A DNA stretch of 26,524 nt, from positions 1-26,524 of the forward strand of contig CBFHQG010000024.1 of the NCBI GenBank assembly GCA_965657825.1. The letters are read 5' to 3'. Both the position numbers and the translations under genes were made by a program. Position 1 is the stretch's first letter, and every line of letters starts with the position of its first letter. The DNA comes from M55B157 sp965657825 (lineage in GTDB: Bacteria; Actinomycetota; Actinomycetes; S36-B12). Below the pieces are notes generated by a model, which was given only the letters and a program-made list of their open reading frames with translations, was not told where the DNA came from and searched no databases. Shown in pieces: positions 6,596-15,049 of this stretch.

Positions 6596-8979
6596 CCGAG
6601 GTCCTCGACACCAGCACCCCGATGGGGCGCCCGCTGCGCCGCAAGGAAGACGCGCGGCTCCTGCACGGGCAGACCAACTGGACCGACAACATCCAACTAC
6701 CCGGCACACTGCACATGGCGATCCTGCGCAGCCCGATGGCGCACGCGAAGATCACCAAGCTTGATGTTTCCGGTGCGCTGGATCAGCCGCACGTGGTCGC
6801 CGCCTACGGCGCCGCCGAGCTCGGCGATCTCAACGGTGCGATCCCCTGCGTGTGGCCGGTCACCGATGACATCCAGATGCCGCCCTTCCCCGCCCTCGCG
6901 GTCGACAAGGTGCGCCATGTCGGCGACTGCGTCGCGGTCGTCCTCGCCACGGATAAGGCCGCGGCCTACGACGCTCTGGAGGCGATCGAGGTCGATTACG
7001 AGGCCCTGCCCGCCGTGGTGAATATGGAGGAGGCACTCAAGCCCGGCTCGCCGCTCGTCCATGACGGCGAGGGCGCCCCGATGACCAATGAGTGCTACAC
7101 CTTCCCGCTCCCCGGCACGGGGATCCCCTATGACGAAGCCAGGGCGAAGGCCGACGTCGTCGTCAAGCGGCGCTTCATCAACCAGCGCATCATCGCCGGC
7201 TACATGGAGCCTCGCGCGGTCGTCGCCTCCCCGATGGGGATGAGCAATGAGATGACCGTCTGGTCGGCCACCCAGATCCCCCACGTGCTGCGTGTACTGC
7301 TGGCCCTGGTCACCGGGCTCCCGGAGAACGCGCTGCGCATCGTTGCCCCCGACGTCGGCGGCGGATTCGGCGGCAAGCTGCAGCTGTACCGCGAGGAGGT
7401 TCTCGCCGTGCAGTTGGCGCGCCACCTCGGCCGACCGGTCAAGTGGAACGAGACGCGCAGCGAGGACATGGTCGCCAGCCATCACGGCCGCGATCAGATC
7501 CAGGACATCGAGATCTGCGCCACCAAGGACGGCAAGCTGCTCGGCCTGAAGGTCGATCTGCTCGCCGATATGGGGGCCTACCTGCAGATCATCACCCCGG
7601 GTATCCCGCTGTTGGGCATGTTCATGTTCCCCGCGATCTACAAGATGGAGTCCTATGACTTCAACTGCGTAGGCGTGTTCACGAACAAGACACCCACCGA
7701 CGCGATCCGAGGTGCGGGGCGCCCGGAGGCAACCTTCGCCATCGAGCGGATCATGGACGAACTCGCCGCCGAGTTGGGCATGGATCCCATGAAGCTGCGC
7801 GAGATGAACTGGATCACCCACGAGGAGTTCCCCTACGCCACGATCGCCGGGCTGACCTACGACACCGGCAACTACGAGGCGGCGACCGCCAAGGCGATGG
7901 AGCTGTTCGGCTACGACGAGCTACGCGCCGAGCAGGAAGCTCGCCGGGCGTCGGGTGATCCGGTGCAATTGGGTCTGGGCATCTCGACCTTCACCGAGAT
8001 GTGCGGACTGGCACCCTCGCGCACCCTGGGTGCGTTGAAGTACGTCGCCGGTGGATGGGAGCACTGCACCATTCGCGCCCTGCCCACCGGCAAGATCGAG
8101 TTGATCACCGGCACCTCTCCCCACGGGCAGGGCCACGAGACTGCGTGGAGCCAGATCGCAGCCAGCATCCTGGGAGTGGACGTCGATGACATCGAGGTCG
8201 TGCACGGCGACACCGGCAGGGCCCCCTACGGCATGGACACCTACGGCTCACGTTCACTGGCCGTCGGCGGACAGGCCATCAAGAAGGCCGCTGAGCGCCT
8301 CGTCGAGAAGGCCAAGGTCATCGCCGCGCACCAGTTGGAGTGCTCGGTGGATGACATGGAATTCGTCGACGGATCGTTCCGGGTCAAGGGTGATCCGGAG
8401 AAGGCCCAGCCGCTCGCCGCGGTCGCCTTCGAGGCGTTCACCGCACACAACCTGCCCGATGGCGTCGAGCCAACGCTGCAGGCGGAGGCCACCGTCGATC
8501 CGGACGACTTCTCCTATCCGCACGGCACCCACCTGTGCGCCATCGAGGTCGATACCGAGACCGGCAAGTCCACCATTCGCAAGTACGTGTGCGTCGACGA
8601 TGTCGGAATTCAGGTGAATCCGCTCATCGTGGAGGGCCAGGTGCACGGCGGACTCGCCCAGGGCATCGCCCAGGCGCTGTACGAGGGGGTGGAGTACGAC
8701 GCGGACGGCAACCTGCTGACCGCGAGCTTCGCTGACTACCTCATCCCGAGCGCAGCGGATCTGCCCTCCTTCACCACCGGCACGACGGTGACACCATCCT
8801 CGACGAACCCGTTGGGCACCAAAGGTGTCGGTGAGGCGGGAGCCATCGCCTCGACACCGGCGGTCATCAACGCCGTCGTTGACGCACTACGGCCCATGGG
8901 CGTCACCGATGTGTTGATGCCGGCATCTCCGCAGAACGTCTGGAGAGCCATCCAGTCCGCGAAGGGAGGTGCGGCGTGA
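6592..8979 (+). CDS. coxL: Molybdopterin-binding large subunit, form II CO-dehydrogenase type
   Basis: The 795-residue product is the catalytic subunit holding molybdopterin cytosine dinucleotide. Visible motifs are MEPRAV at 205-210, GGGFGGK at 256-262, AIRGAGR at 371-377 and GVGE at 745-748, whose Glu is the expected catalytic base. True (form I) CO dehydrogenases carry AYxCSFR at the active site; form II enzymes carry AYRGAGR. This protein is therefore form II-like, with Tyr replaced by Ile, and its substrate may be an aldehyde, purine or other compound rather than CO. The frame is open upstream to 6520, but the ATG at 6592 overlaps the coxS stop as ATGA and has GGGAGG before it. Confidence 0.93.
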   Translation: MTEVLDTSTPMGRPLRRKEDARLLHGQTNWTDNIQLPGTLHMAILRSPMAHAKITKLDVSGALDQPHVVAAYGAAELGDLNGAIPCVWPVTDDIQMPPFPALAVDKVRHVGDCVAVVLATDKAAAYDALEAIEVDYEALPAVVNMEEALKPGSPLVHDGEGAPMTNECYTFPLPGTGIPYDEARAKADVVVKRRFINQRIIAGYMEPRAVVASPMGMSNEMTVWSATQIPHVLRVLLALVTGLPENALRIVAPDVGGGFGGKLQLYREEVLAVQLARHLGRPVKWNETRSEDMVASHHGRDQIQDIEICATKDGKLLGLKVDLLADMGAYLQIITPGIPLLGMFMFPAIYKMESYDFNCVGVFTNKTPTDAIRGAGRPEATFAIERIMDELAAELGMDPMKLREMNWITHEEFPYATIAGLTYDTGNYEAATAKAMELFGYDELRAEQEARRASGDPVQLGLGISTFTEMCGLAPSRTLGALKYVAGGWEHCTIRALPTGKIELITGTSPHGQGHETAWSQIAASILGVDVDDIEVVHGDTGRAPYGMDTYGSRSLAVGGQAIKKAAERLVEKAKVIAAHQLECSVDDMEFVDGSFRVKGDPEKAQPLAAVAFEAFTAHNLPDGVEPTLQAEATVDPDDFSYPHGTHLCAIEVDTETGKSTIRKYVCVDDVGIQVNPLIVEGQVHGGLAQGIAQALYEGVEYDADGNLLTASFADYLIPSAADLPSFTTGTTVTPSSTNPLGTKGVGEAGAIASTPAVINAVVDALRPMGVTDVLMPASPQNVWRAIQSAKGGAA

Positions 8980-9833
8980 TCCCCGTCGCATTCGACTACA
9001 CGAAGGTCGCCACGGTCGACGAGGCGATCGCTGCGCTCGCCGCCGGTGGTGAGGACGCGAAGATCATCGCGGGCGGTCAGTCGCTCATGCCGGTTCTGCG
9101 CTTGCGCATGGCCGCACCGACCGTGCTGATCGACTGCAGCGAGGTCGCCGAGATGCAGGGGGTGAGCGACGCCGGCGACGCGATCGTCATCGGCGCCGGC
9201 ACCACCCATCACGCGGTCATGAACGACCCGCTGGTCAAGGCGCATGCGCCACTCATCGCGATGACGACCGAGACGGTCGCTGATCCGCAGATCCGCCACC
9301 GGGGCACCTTCGGCGGGGCCCTGGCCCACGCCGATCCCGCGGGGGACCTGCCAGCGGCCGCGGTGGCCCTCGATGCGGTGATGACCGTGGCCGGCCCGAA
9401 CGGTCGGCGCGACATCTCCGCGAAGGACTACTTCATCGACTACTTCACCACGTCGATGGAGCCCGACGAGATCCTGGTGTCGGTACGGATCCCCAAGCTC
9501 GGTGACGGTTGGGGCTATCACTACGAGAAGTTCAACCGCACCGCACAGGGTTGGGCGATCGTGGGCGTCGCTGCAGCGGTGAAGCGCCAGAACGGCTCTA
9601 TCGAGGCAGCCCGGGTAGGCCTGACCAACATGGGTCCCGGACCGGTCCGTGCGGCTTCGGTGGAGGCAGCCCTTGCCGGGGCGGCCGCCTCAGCAGACGC
9701 GATCGCGGCCGCGGCGGAAAACGCCACCGACGGCACCCGCGCCACCTCGGATCTGCACGCGCAGGCCGACTATCGCGAGCACCTCGCGAAGGTGCTCACC
9801 AAGCGCGCCGTGGCCAAGGCCGCCGGCGTCTAG
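8976..9833 (+). CDS. coxM: Molybdenum hydroxylase FAD-binding medium subunit
   Basis: The 285-residue product is the flavoprotein subunit that completes the S-L-M enzyme. FAD-binding motifs AGGQSL (32-37) and RGTFGG (109-114, the TIGG-type loop) are present, and the C-terminal CO-dehydrogenase flavoprotein domain spans roughly 175-280. It starts at a GTG at 8976-8978 whose GTGA overlaps the stop of the large subunit, with GGGAGG upstream, so the three genes are translationally coupled. The gene order small, large, medium is that described for form II clusters; form I clusters run medium, small, large. No maturation gene (coxD, coxE, coxF, coxG or xdhC type) follows, since the operon ends here at the palindrome. 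Confidence 0.94.
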   Translation: MIPVAFDYTKVATVDEAIAALAAGGEDAKIIAGGQSLMPVLRLRMAAPTVLIDCSEVAEMQGVSDAGDAIVIGAGTTHHAVMNDPLVKAHAPLIAMTTETVADPQIRHRGTFGGALAHADPAGDLPAAAVALDAVMTVAGPNGRRDISAKDYFIDYFTTSMEPDEILVSVRIPKLGDGWGYHYEKFNRTAQGWAIVGVAAAVKRQNGSIEAARVGLTNMGPGPVRAASVEAALAGAAASADAIAAAAENATDGTRATSDLHAQADYREHLAKVLTKRAVAKAAGV

Positions 9834-9844
9834 CAGTTCCTCAT

Positions 9845-9914
9845 CACTGCCGAGCGCTATCTCACGCACAGGGTTTCCGCGGAAACCTGGTACGTGGGGT
9901 AGCGCTCGGTGGTG
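9845..9914. terminator. 70-base imperfect palindrome between convergent genes
   Basis: CCGAGCGCTA at 9850-9859 pairs with TAGCGCTCGG at 9900-9909. Pairing continues inward through CTCACG/CGTGGG and GGTTTCC/GGAAACC to a very small loop near 9880, and outward through CAC/GTG with two wobble pairs. It fills the gap between the coxM stop (9833) and the GMC oxidoreductase stop (9916). It most probably ends transcription from both sides, although it lacks a T-run and is much longer than a normal terminator. Confidence 0.7.
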
Positions 9915-9915
9915 T

Positions 9916-11610
9916 TTAGCGGACTTCGACGATGGGTAGGCGCAGGGCGGCCGGTGCATGGTCGGGGACAACCGGGTTCTTCGGTGCCACCGCTGCCACC
10001 TGCCGGTAGGGCTGGCCGACCTCGGGGCGCTCATCGGCCTCACCCTTATTGGGCCACATCGCCATCGCCCGCTCGGCCTGGGCAGTGATCGTCAGCGAGG
10101 GGTTCACCCCGAGGTTCGCGGTGATCGCAGAGCCATCGACGATGTGCAAGCCCTGGTACCCGAACACCCTCTGGTATGCGTCCACCACCCCGGTATCCGC
10201 ATCGGCACCGATGACACAGCCACCGACGAAGTGCGCGGTGAGCGCCGCGTCGAAGTTCTCGAAGGCATTGCTCCCCGCAACGCCATCGATCTTCCCCGCC
10301 ACCCGCTCCACCACATCGGCAGCAGCTGGAATGTAGGTGGGTGCGGGATTGGACTCATCCTTATTGGTCGTCAACTTCCATCGCCCGAGTAGACCGCGAG
10401 CGCCAGTCAGGGTGAGGGAGTTGTCGACCGGCTGCATGACCAGCGAGATCACGCTGCGCTCGCTCCACTTGCGCACGTTGAGCAGATAGGCCGCATTGCC
10501 ACGCTGCTTCCACAATTCCTTGGTCCAGGTTCGCCACCTTGGCACTCCGGCTTCCGGGCGGGTGAGCACCGACTGCAGCAGCCCCATCGAATTCGATCCC
10601 TTGCCGTAGCGCACCGGCTCGACGTGGGTGTTCTCATCCGGATAGAAACTCGAGGTGATCGCGACACCTCGGGTGTAATCCGCATCGGCGGATTTGGCCA
10701 CCGCACCCAGGATCGACTCGGAGTTCGTCCGCGAGAGGCGACCGAGGGTCCGCGACAGCCGCGGCAATTTGCCCTCGTCGCGCATCCGGTGCAGCAGCTT
10801 CTGGGTGTTGTAGGTGCCCGCAGCGAAGATCACATGCTCGGCGGAGAAGGTGCGGGTGCGCTTGGACCACGTGCCGGTGTGCTTGGTCTCGACGACGTAT
10901 CCACCTTCAGCCCTCTCGCTGACGCCGACGACCGTGGTGAGCGCGTGCACGATGGCACCGGCATCCTCGGCCAGCCCGAGGTAGTTCTTCGGCAGGGTGT
11001 TCTTGGCGTTGTGCCGGCAACCGGTCATGCATTCGCCGCACTCGATGCAGCCGGTCCGCCGCGGGCCGACCCCACCGAAGTACGGATCTTCGGCTTCCAC
11101 ACCCGGCCCCTCGCCGAAGTACACGCCCACCGGAGTCATCCGGAAGGTGTGGCCGACCCCCATGTCGTCCGCGACCGCCTTCATCACCGCATCGGACGGG
11201 GTCATCGTCGGGTTATCAGCGACCCCGAGCATGCGCGAGGCCTGGTCGTAATACGGCGCGAGTTCCCCCGCCCAGTCGGTGATACCCGCCCACTGAGGAT
11301 CCTCGAAGAATCGCTTAGGCGGGACGTACAGGGTGTTGGCGTAGACCAGCGAACCGCCTCCCACACCCGCACCGGCGAGGACGACGACGTCCTTGAGGAC
11401 GTGGATTCGTTGCAGGCCGGTACAGCCGAGCATCGGCGCCCACAGGAAGGACTTCAGCCGCCAGGAGGTCTTCGGATAGGTGGCCTCATCGAATCGGCGC
11501 CCTGCCTCCATCACGCCGACTCGGTAACCCTTCTCCACCAGGCGCAACGCCGACACCGAGCCACCGAAACCCGAGCCGATGATGATCACGTCGTAGTCGT
11601 AGCCGGACAT
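9916..11610 (-). CDS. choD: ChoD-like GMC family FAD oxidoreductase
   Basis: The 564-residue product has the N-terminal FAD-binding IIGSGFGGS at 10-18, the internal GAGVGGGSLVYAN stretch near 80-92, and a C-terminal flavin-contacting HIVDGSAI...GVNPSLTI region, as in GMC cholesterol oxidases and M. tuberculosis ChoD. A four-Cys motif C188-x2-C191-x2-C194-x3-C198 is inserted in the first half. Sterol oxidation is the usual annotation, but the substrate is not proven for this clade. The frame is open far upstream, overlapping gabD2. The ATG at 11608-11610 is preferred because AGGGGAGG sits about nine bases before it; an ATG at 11617-11619 touches that site and is too close. It is the last gene of the minus-strand run that begins at 19599. 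Confidence 0.85.
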   Translation of the reverse strand: MSGYDYDVIIIGSGFGGSVSALRLVEKGYRVGVMEAGRRFDEATYPKTSWRLKSFLWAPMLGCTGLQRIHVLKDVVVLAGAGVGGGSLVYANTLYVPPKRFFEDPQWAGITDWAGELAPYYDQASRMLGVADNPTMTPSDAVMKAVADDMGVGHTFRMTPVGVYFGEGPGVEAEDPYFGGVGPRRTGCIECGECMTGCRHNAKNTLPKNYLGLAEDAGAIVHALTTVVGVSERAEGGYVVETKHTGTWSKRTRTFSAEHVIFAAGTYNTQKLLHRMRDEGKLPRLSRTLGRLSRTNSESILGAVAKSADADYTRGVAITSSFYPDENTHVEPVRYGKGSNSMGLLQSVLTRPEAGVPRWRTWTKELWKQRGNAAYLLNVRKWSERSVISLVMQPVDNSLTLTGARGLLGRWKLTTNKDESNPAPTYIPAAADVVERVAGKIDGVAGSNAFENFDAALTAHFVGGCVIGADADTGVVDAYQRVFGYQGLHIVDGSAITANLGVNPSLTITAQAERAMAMWPNKGEADERPEVGQPYRQVAAVAPKNPVVPDHAPAALRLPIVEVR

Positions 11611-11656
11611 GGTGGCCATCCTCCCCTGCTGTTGCTGTTCGCGCCCGCTCGGGCCG

Positions 11657-13216
11657 CTACCGCCTCCAGGGTCGCATGAGTCCGACCGCCGTGCCGAGGA
11701 TTCGCGCCCACCGGGCGTCGTCGAGGCCCAAGGGCGGGGTGAACCCCATGAGGTGCTGGGAGGCGATGACCTGGGATTCCGTCGTGGCGAGCAACCCCTC
11801 GGCGCCGTGTCGGTACCCCAGACCTGAGTCGCCACGCCCCCCGATGGGGGTCGAAACCGAGCCCCAGGTGGAGGCGTATCCCTCGTTGATGTTGACCGAA
11901 CCTGCCGTGAGGCGCACGGCCAGATGACGGGCCTCCCGGACATCCGTGCTGAGGATCGACGCATTGAGGCCATAGGAGGTGTCATTGGCTCGCCACACCG
12001 CCTCATCGTCATCGCGCACGCGGTAGACCGCGGCCACCGGGCCGAAGGTCTCCTCACGACACACGAGCATGTCCTCGGTCACCTCGGCCAGCAGGGTCGG
12101 CTCGAAGGCGAGCGGGCCGATATCGGGGCGGGGTCGCCCACCGGCGAGAACCTGCGCCCCATGCGCCACCGCATCGTCGACATGGGCCTCGATCCGCGCA
12201 AGGTGCGTCGGATTGATGATCGGACCGATGTCGGCCCCCCATCCGGGAGTGGTGCCGATGCGCAGAGCCCGCACACGCTCGATGAGCGCTGAGGTGAACG
12301 AGTCGTACACGCTGGCGTGCACATAGATCCGCTCCATCGAGATGCACAACTGTCCGGTGTTGGCGAACATCGCCCTTGTCGCGATCGACGCAGCCTTCGC
12401 GACATCGACATCTGCGCGAACGATCATCGCGTTCTTTCCGCCGAGTTCGAGGGTGCAGCCGATCAGCCGTCGGGCACACTGCTCGGCCACAATGCGTCCG
12501 GTCGCGGTCGACCCGGTGAAGATGACGTGATCGGCGACATCGATCACCGCTGGCCCGATGACCGGACCCTCGCCGGTGACGACGTGGAATAACCCTTCCG
12601 GCAGTCCGGCCTCTGTGAGTCGGGCCGCCACCCAGGCTGCCGTCATCGACGTCTGCAGATCAGGCTTGACGATGACGGCATTCCCCGCGATGAGGCCTGG
12701 CACGGCATCACTCGCCGCGAGAGTGAGCGGGTAGTTCCAGGGCGCGATCACCCCCACGATCCCGACCGGGTGACGCCACTGCCGGACGCGAGTGAGGATG
12801 GGAAGCGCGCCGCGCGGTCGTCGAGGTCGCAGCGTGCGCGGAGCGATGCGCGCATAGTGCTGGATGTTCAGTGCGACGTCGAGGACCTCCTCCATCGCGT
12901 CCCGACGGGCCTTGCCGGTTTCGAGTTGGATCAGATCCAAGACCTCATCGCGTCGGTCGAGCAGCAGGTCATGGAAGCGCAGCAGGATCCCGATGCGCTC
13001 CCCCACCGGGCGTCGAGCCCACTCCCGTTGCTCCTGCCGGGCTGTGTGCGCGGCCGCATGTACATCCTCGGCGCGTGAGAGCGGCAGTTCGACGACGATC
13101 TCACCGGTGAACGGCGAACGCACCGTGAACGTGTCAGCACCCTCGGTGACGCACAGGGCGGATAGGACGTCCACATGAGGGTGTCCTGCATCCACCCGAT
13201 TACCCAGGAGGGCCAT
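11657..13216 (-). CDS. gabD2: Succinate-semialdehyde dehydrogenase, GabD2 type
   Basis: The 519-residue product is an NAD(P)-dependent aldehyde dehydrogenase, close to the length of mycobacterial GabD2. Key residues are N161 in APWNYPLTL, K184 in VIVKPD, E257 in LELGGKN and the nucleophile C291 in GQLCISMERIYV; the last phrase is typical of GabD2. It would oxidise succinate semialdehyde to succinate, feeding the TCA cycle, although other aldehydes are possible. The ATG at 13214-13216 has AGGAG eight bases upstream, so longer upstream versions of the frame are rejected. It follows glpD by 11 bases and precedes the GMC gene by 46, which suggests one operon. Confidence 0.9.
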   Translation of the reverse strand: MALLGNRVDAGHPHVDVLSALCVTEGADTFTVRSPFTGEIVVELPLSRAEDVHAAAHTARQEQREWARRPVGERIGILLRFHDLLLDRRDEVLDLIQLETGKARRDAMEEVLDVALNIQHYARIAPRTLRPRRPRGALPILTRVRQWRHPVGIVGVIAPWNYPLTLAASDAVPGLIAGNAVIVKPDLQTSMTAAWVAARLTEAGLPEGLFHVVTGEGPVIGPAVIDVADHVIFTGSTATGRIVAEQCARRLIGCTLELGGKNAMIVRADVDVAKAASIATRAMFANTGQLCISMERIYVHASVYDSFTSALIERVRALRIGTTPGWGADIGPIINPTHLARIEAHVDDAVAHGAQVLAGGRPRPDIGPLAFEPTLLAEVTEDMLVCREETFGPVAAVYRVRDDDEAVWRANDTSYGLNASILSTDVREARHLAVRLTAGSVNINEGYASTWGSVSTPIGGRGDSGLGYRHGAEGLLATTESQVIASQHLMGFTPPLGLDDARWARILGTAVGLMRPWRR

Positions 13217-13227
13217 CCGCTGCGCTC

Positions 13228-14928
13228 CTATCCAGCCAGGCTGTGTTCGGCGGAGTACCGCTCGATCTGCTCGTCGATCTGTTCTGGACTCCAACCGAGA
13301 GCCGCACCGAGATACGGTGCGGCAGCCACAGCCGCAGCATCTCCGTGATCAGGGGTCTCCAGGGCAACCCGCAATCGACGGGTCACCAGATCATCGAGGT
13401 CTCTCGCACCCTGATGGGTGGCCGCCACGACGACCTCAGCCCGCAGATACGGCGCACCCTCGACTAATGCGAGACCGAGTTCAGGATCAGCGTGAATGAC
13501 CTCGAATACCTCCGACACTCGATCACCGTGTCGACGCAGGAGAGACTCCAACGCCTCCGTCGTCAATCCTTCGGTGCGCGCGATGGACCCACGATCGGCC
13601 CACATCGCCTCGAAATCATCTGCTCCCACCAGAGGAATATCGGCGGTGGACGACGGAGCAACCGTGTCACCATCACCCAACTGCTCGACTGCGGCATCGA
13701 TCACATCGGCGGCCATCACTCGATAGGTCGTGTATTTGCCACCCGCGATGACGACCAGGCCTGGTGCCGGACGGATGACCGCGTGCTCGCGAGAGAGGGT
13801 CGTGGTGGCGTCGGTGTCTGTCTCGCTGGTCTCAGCGGCCAGTAGCGGGCGGAGGCCGGAGTAGGTCGCCACGACATCATCGCGCTGGAGTGGGCGCGCC
13901 AGCCAGCGATTCGCCTGATCCAGGAGGTACTCGATGTCCGCTTCGCTTGCCTGCGGATCGGCAAGGTTGCCGTCGTCGGGTCCCCACGGGGTGTCGGTCG
14001 TGCCGATCAGCCAGAACTTGCCCCAGGGGAGCAGGAAAAGCACGCTGTGCGGGGTGCGGGCGATGATCGCGGTAGTCGATCGGATCGCGTCACGCGGTAC
14101 GACCAGATGCACCCCCTTGCTCTGCTGGACGCGTCCCGCTGCGGAAGGGTCGGCGAGGTGGATGAGGTCGTCGGTCCATACCCCCGTCGCCCCGACAACC
14201 ACCCGGGCATAGATGTCGTACTCCTGCCCATCGCAGTCGTCACGGACCCGAACCCCGCAGACCGTCTCTTCTTCGCGTAGCAGCGAGACCACCTTCGTCC
14301 GAGTCACGACGAGGGCACCTCGGGCAGCGGCGGTGCGAGCAACCGCGACGGTATGCCGTGCATCATCGATCTGCGCGTCATGGAAGCTCATCGCACCGGC
14401 GATGCCATCGGTGTCCAGATCCGGGGCGAGCCCCTTGGCTTGGTCACGGCTCAGGCTCTTCGGGCGGGGCATGCTGCCACCGTAGGAGCCGACGCGGCTG
14501 AGCATGTCGTACAGGTGGATCCCCGAGGCGACGTAGGGGCGCTGCCAGTTCTTGGAAACCGGAAAGAGGAACGGCACCGGTCGCACCAGGTGCGGGGCGA
14601 GCCGATCAAGGAGCAGCCCCCGCTCGGTGAGGGCCTCGTGGACGAGGGAGAACTCCCGCTGCTCGAGGTAGCGCAGACCACCGTGAGCAAGCCGCGAGGA
14701 TCGAGACGATGTGCCCGAAGCAAGATCGTGCATCTCGACCAGGCCGACTCTCAGACCGCGGGCTGCTGCATCGAGGGCAGCGCCACATCCCACGACCCCA
14801 CCACCGACGACGAGGATGTCCAGTGGGTGTTCGGCCGATGTCGAGCGAAGGGCGGCGACGGCTCGTCGGCGCTGCTGCGGTCCGAGGCGGTCGTCGGCGA
14901 TGACGTCACTGCCCGCGAAGTTCCCCAC
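13228..14928 (-). CDS. glpD: Glycerol-3-phosphate dehydrogenase, FAD-dependent
   Basis: The 566-residue product oxidises glycerol-3-phosphate to dihydroxyacetone phosphate and passes electrons to the quinone pool at the membrane. The Rossmann FAD site VGGGVVGCG is at about 41-49, followed by the DLASGTSSRSSRLAHGGLRYLE signature of GlpD. The GTTDTPW segment lies in the substrate half, and a helical C-terminal domain follows. The GTG at 14926-14928 has a weak GGTAGG upstream. A 121-base gap separates it from guaB3, so it may have its own promoter there, but no clear one is seen. No glpK or glpF lies nearby. Confidence 0.93.
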   Translation of the reverse strand: MGNFAGSDVIADDRLGPQQRRRAVAALRSTSAEHPLDILVVGGGVVGCGAALDAAARGLRVGLVEMHDLASGTSSRSSRLAHGGLRYLEQREFSLVHEALTERGLLLDRLAPHLVRPVPFLFPVSKNWQRPYVASGIHLYDMLSRVGSYGGSMPRPKSLSRDQAKGLAPDLDTDGIAGAMSFHDAQIDDARHTVAVARTAAARGALVVTRTKVVSLLREEETVCGVRVRDDCDGQEYDIYARVVVGATGVWTDDLIHLADPSAAGRVQQSKGVHLVVPRDAIRSTTAIIARTPHSVLFLLPWGKFWLIGTTDTPWGPDDGNLADPQASEADIEYLLDQANRWLARPLQRDDVVATYSGLRPLLAAETSETDTDATTTLSREHAVIRPAPGLVVIAGGKYTTYRVMAADVIDAAVEQLGDGDTVAPSSTADIPLVGADDFEAMWADRGSIARTEGLTTEALESLLRRHGDRVSEVFEVIHADPELGLALVEGAPYLRAEVVVAATHQGARDLDDLVTRRLRVALETPDHGDAAAVAAAPYLGAALGWSPEQIDEQIERYSAEHSLAG

Positions 14929-15049
14929 GTGCCCAACCTACCCCGACCCCAGCCCGAAGATGCGACCTGAATCCTCGCTTTTGGCCCCCAGCGGTTGACT
15001 CAGTCTCCCTCAGGGGCGCCGCCTGGCGGACGTCACGCCGCGGGCGAAT

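Noticed and set aside
6697..7821. A minus-strand open frame of 374 codons opposite coxL
   Set aside because: It is antisense to a strongly supported enzyme gene and its composition is that of a shadow frame.
6113..9833. Calling the operon a true carbon monoxide dehydrogenase
   Set aside because: The active-site loop is of the RGAGR type and not the CSFR type of proven CO dehydrogenases, and the gene order is that of form II.
10624..11679. A plus-strand open frame of 351 codons opposite the GMC oxidoreductase gene
   Set aside because: It mirrors a gene with clear family motifs, is rich in His, Arg and Gly as expected of antisense frames in GC-rich DNA, and has no recognisable motif.
11611..12057. 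Upstream extension of the GMC gene reading frame
   Set aside because: It overlaps gabD2 deeply, encodes Arg/Ser/Pro-rich sequence, and the FAD-binding motif begins only after the ATG at 11610, which has a good ribosome site.
15024..15034. CCGCC-T-GGCGG palindrome between guaB3 and glpD considered as a terminator
   Set aside because: The loop would be a single base and there is no T-run, so it cannot form a normal terminator hairpin.
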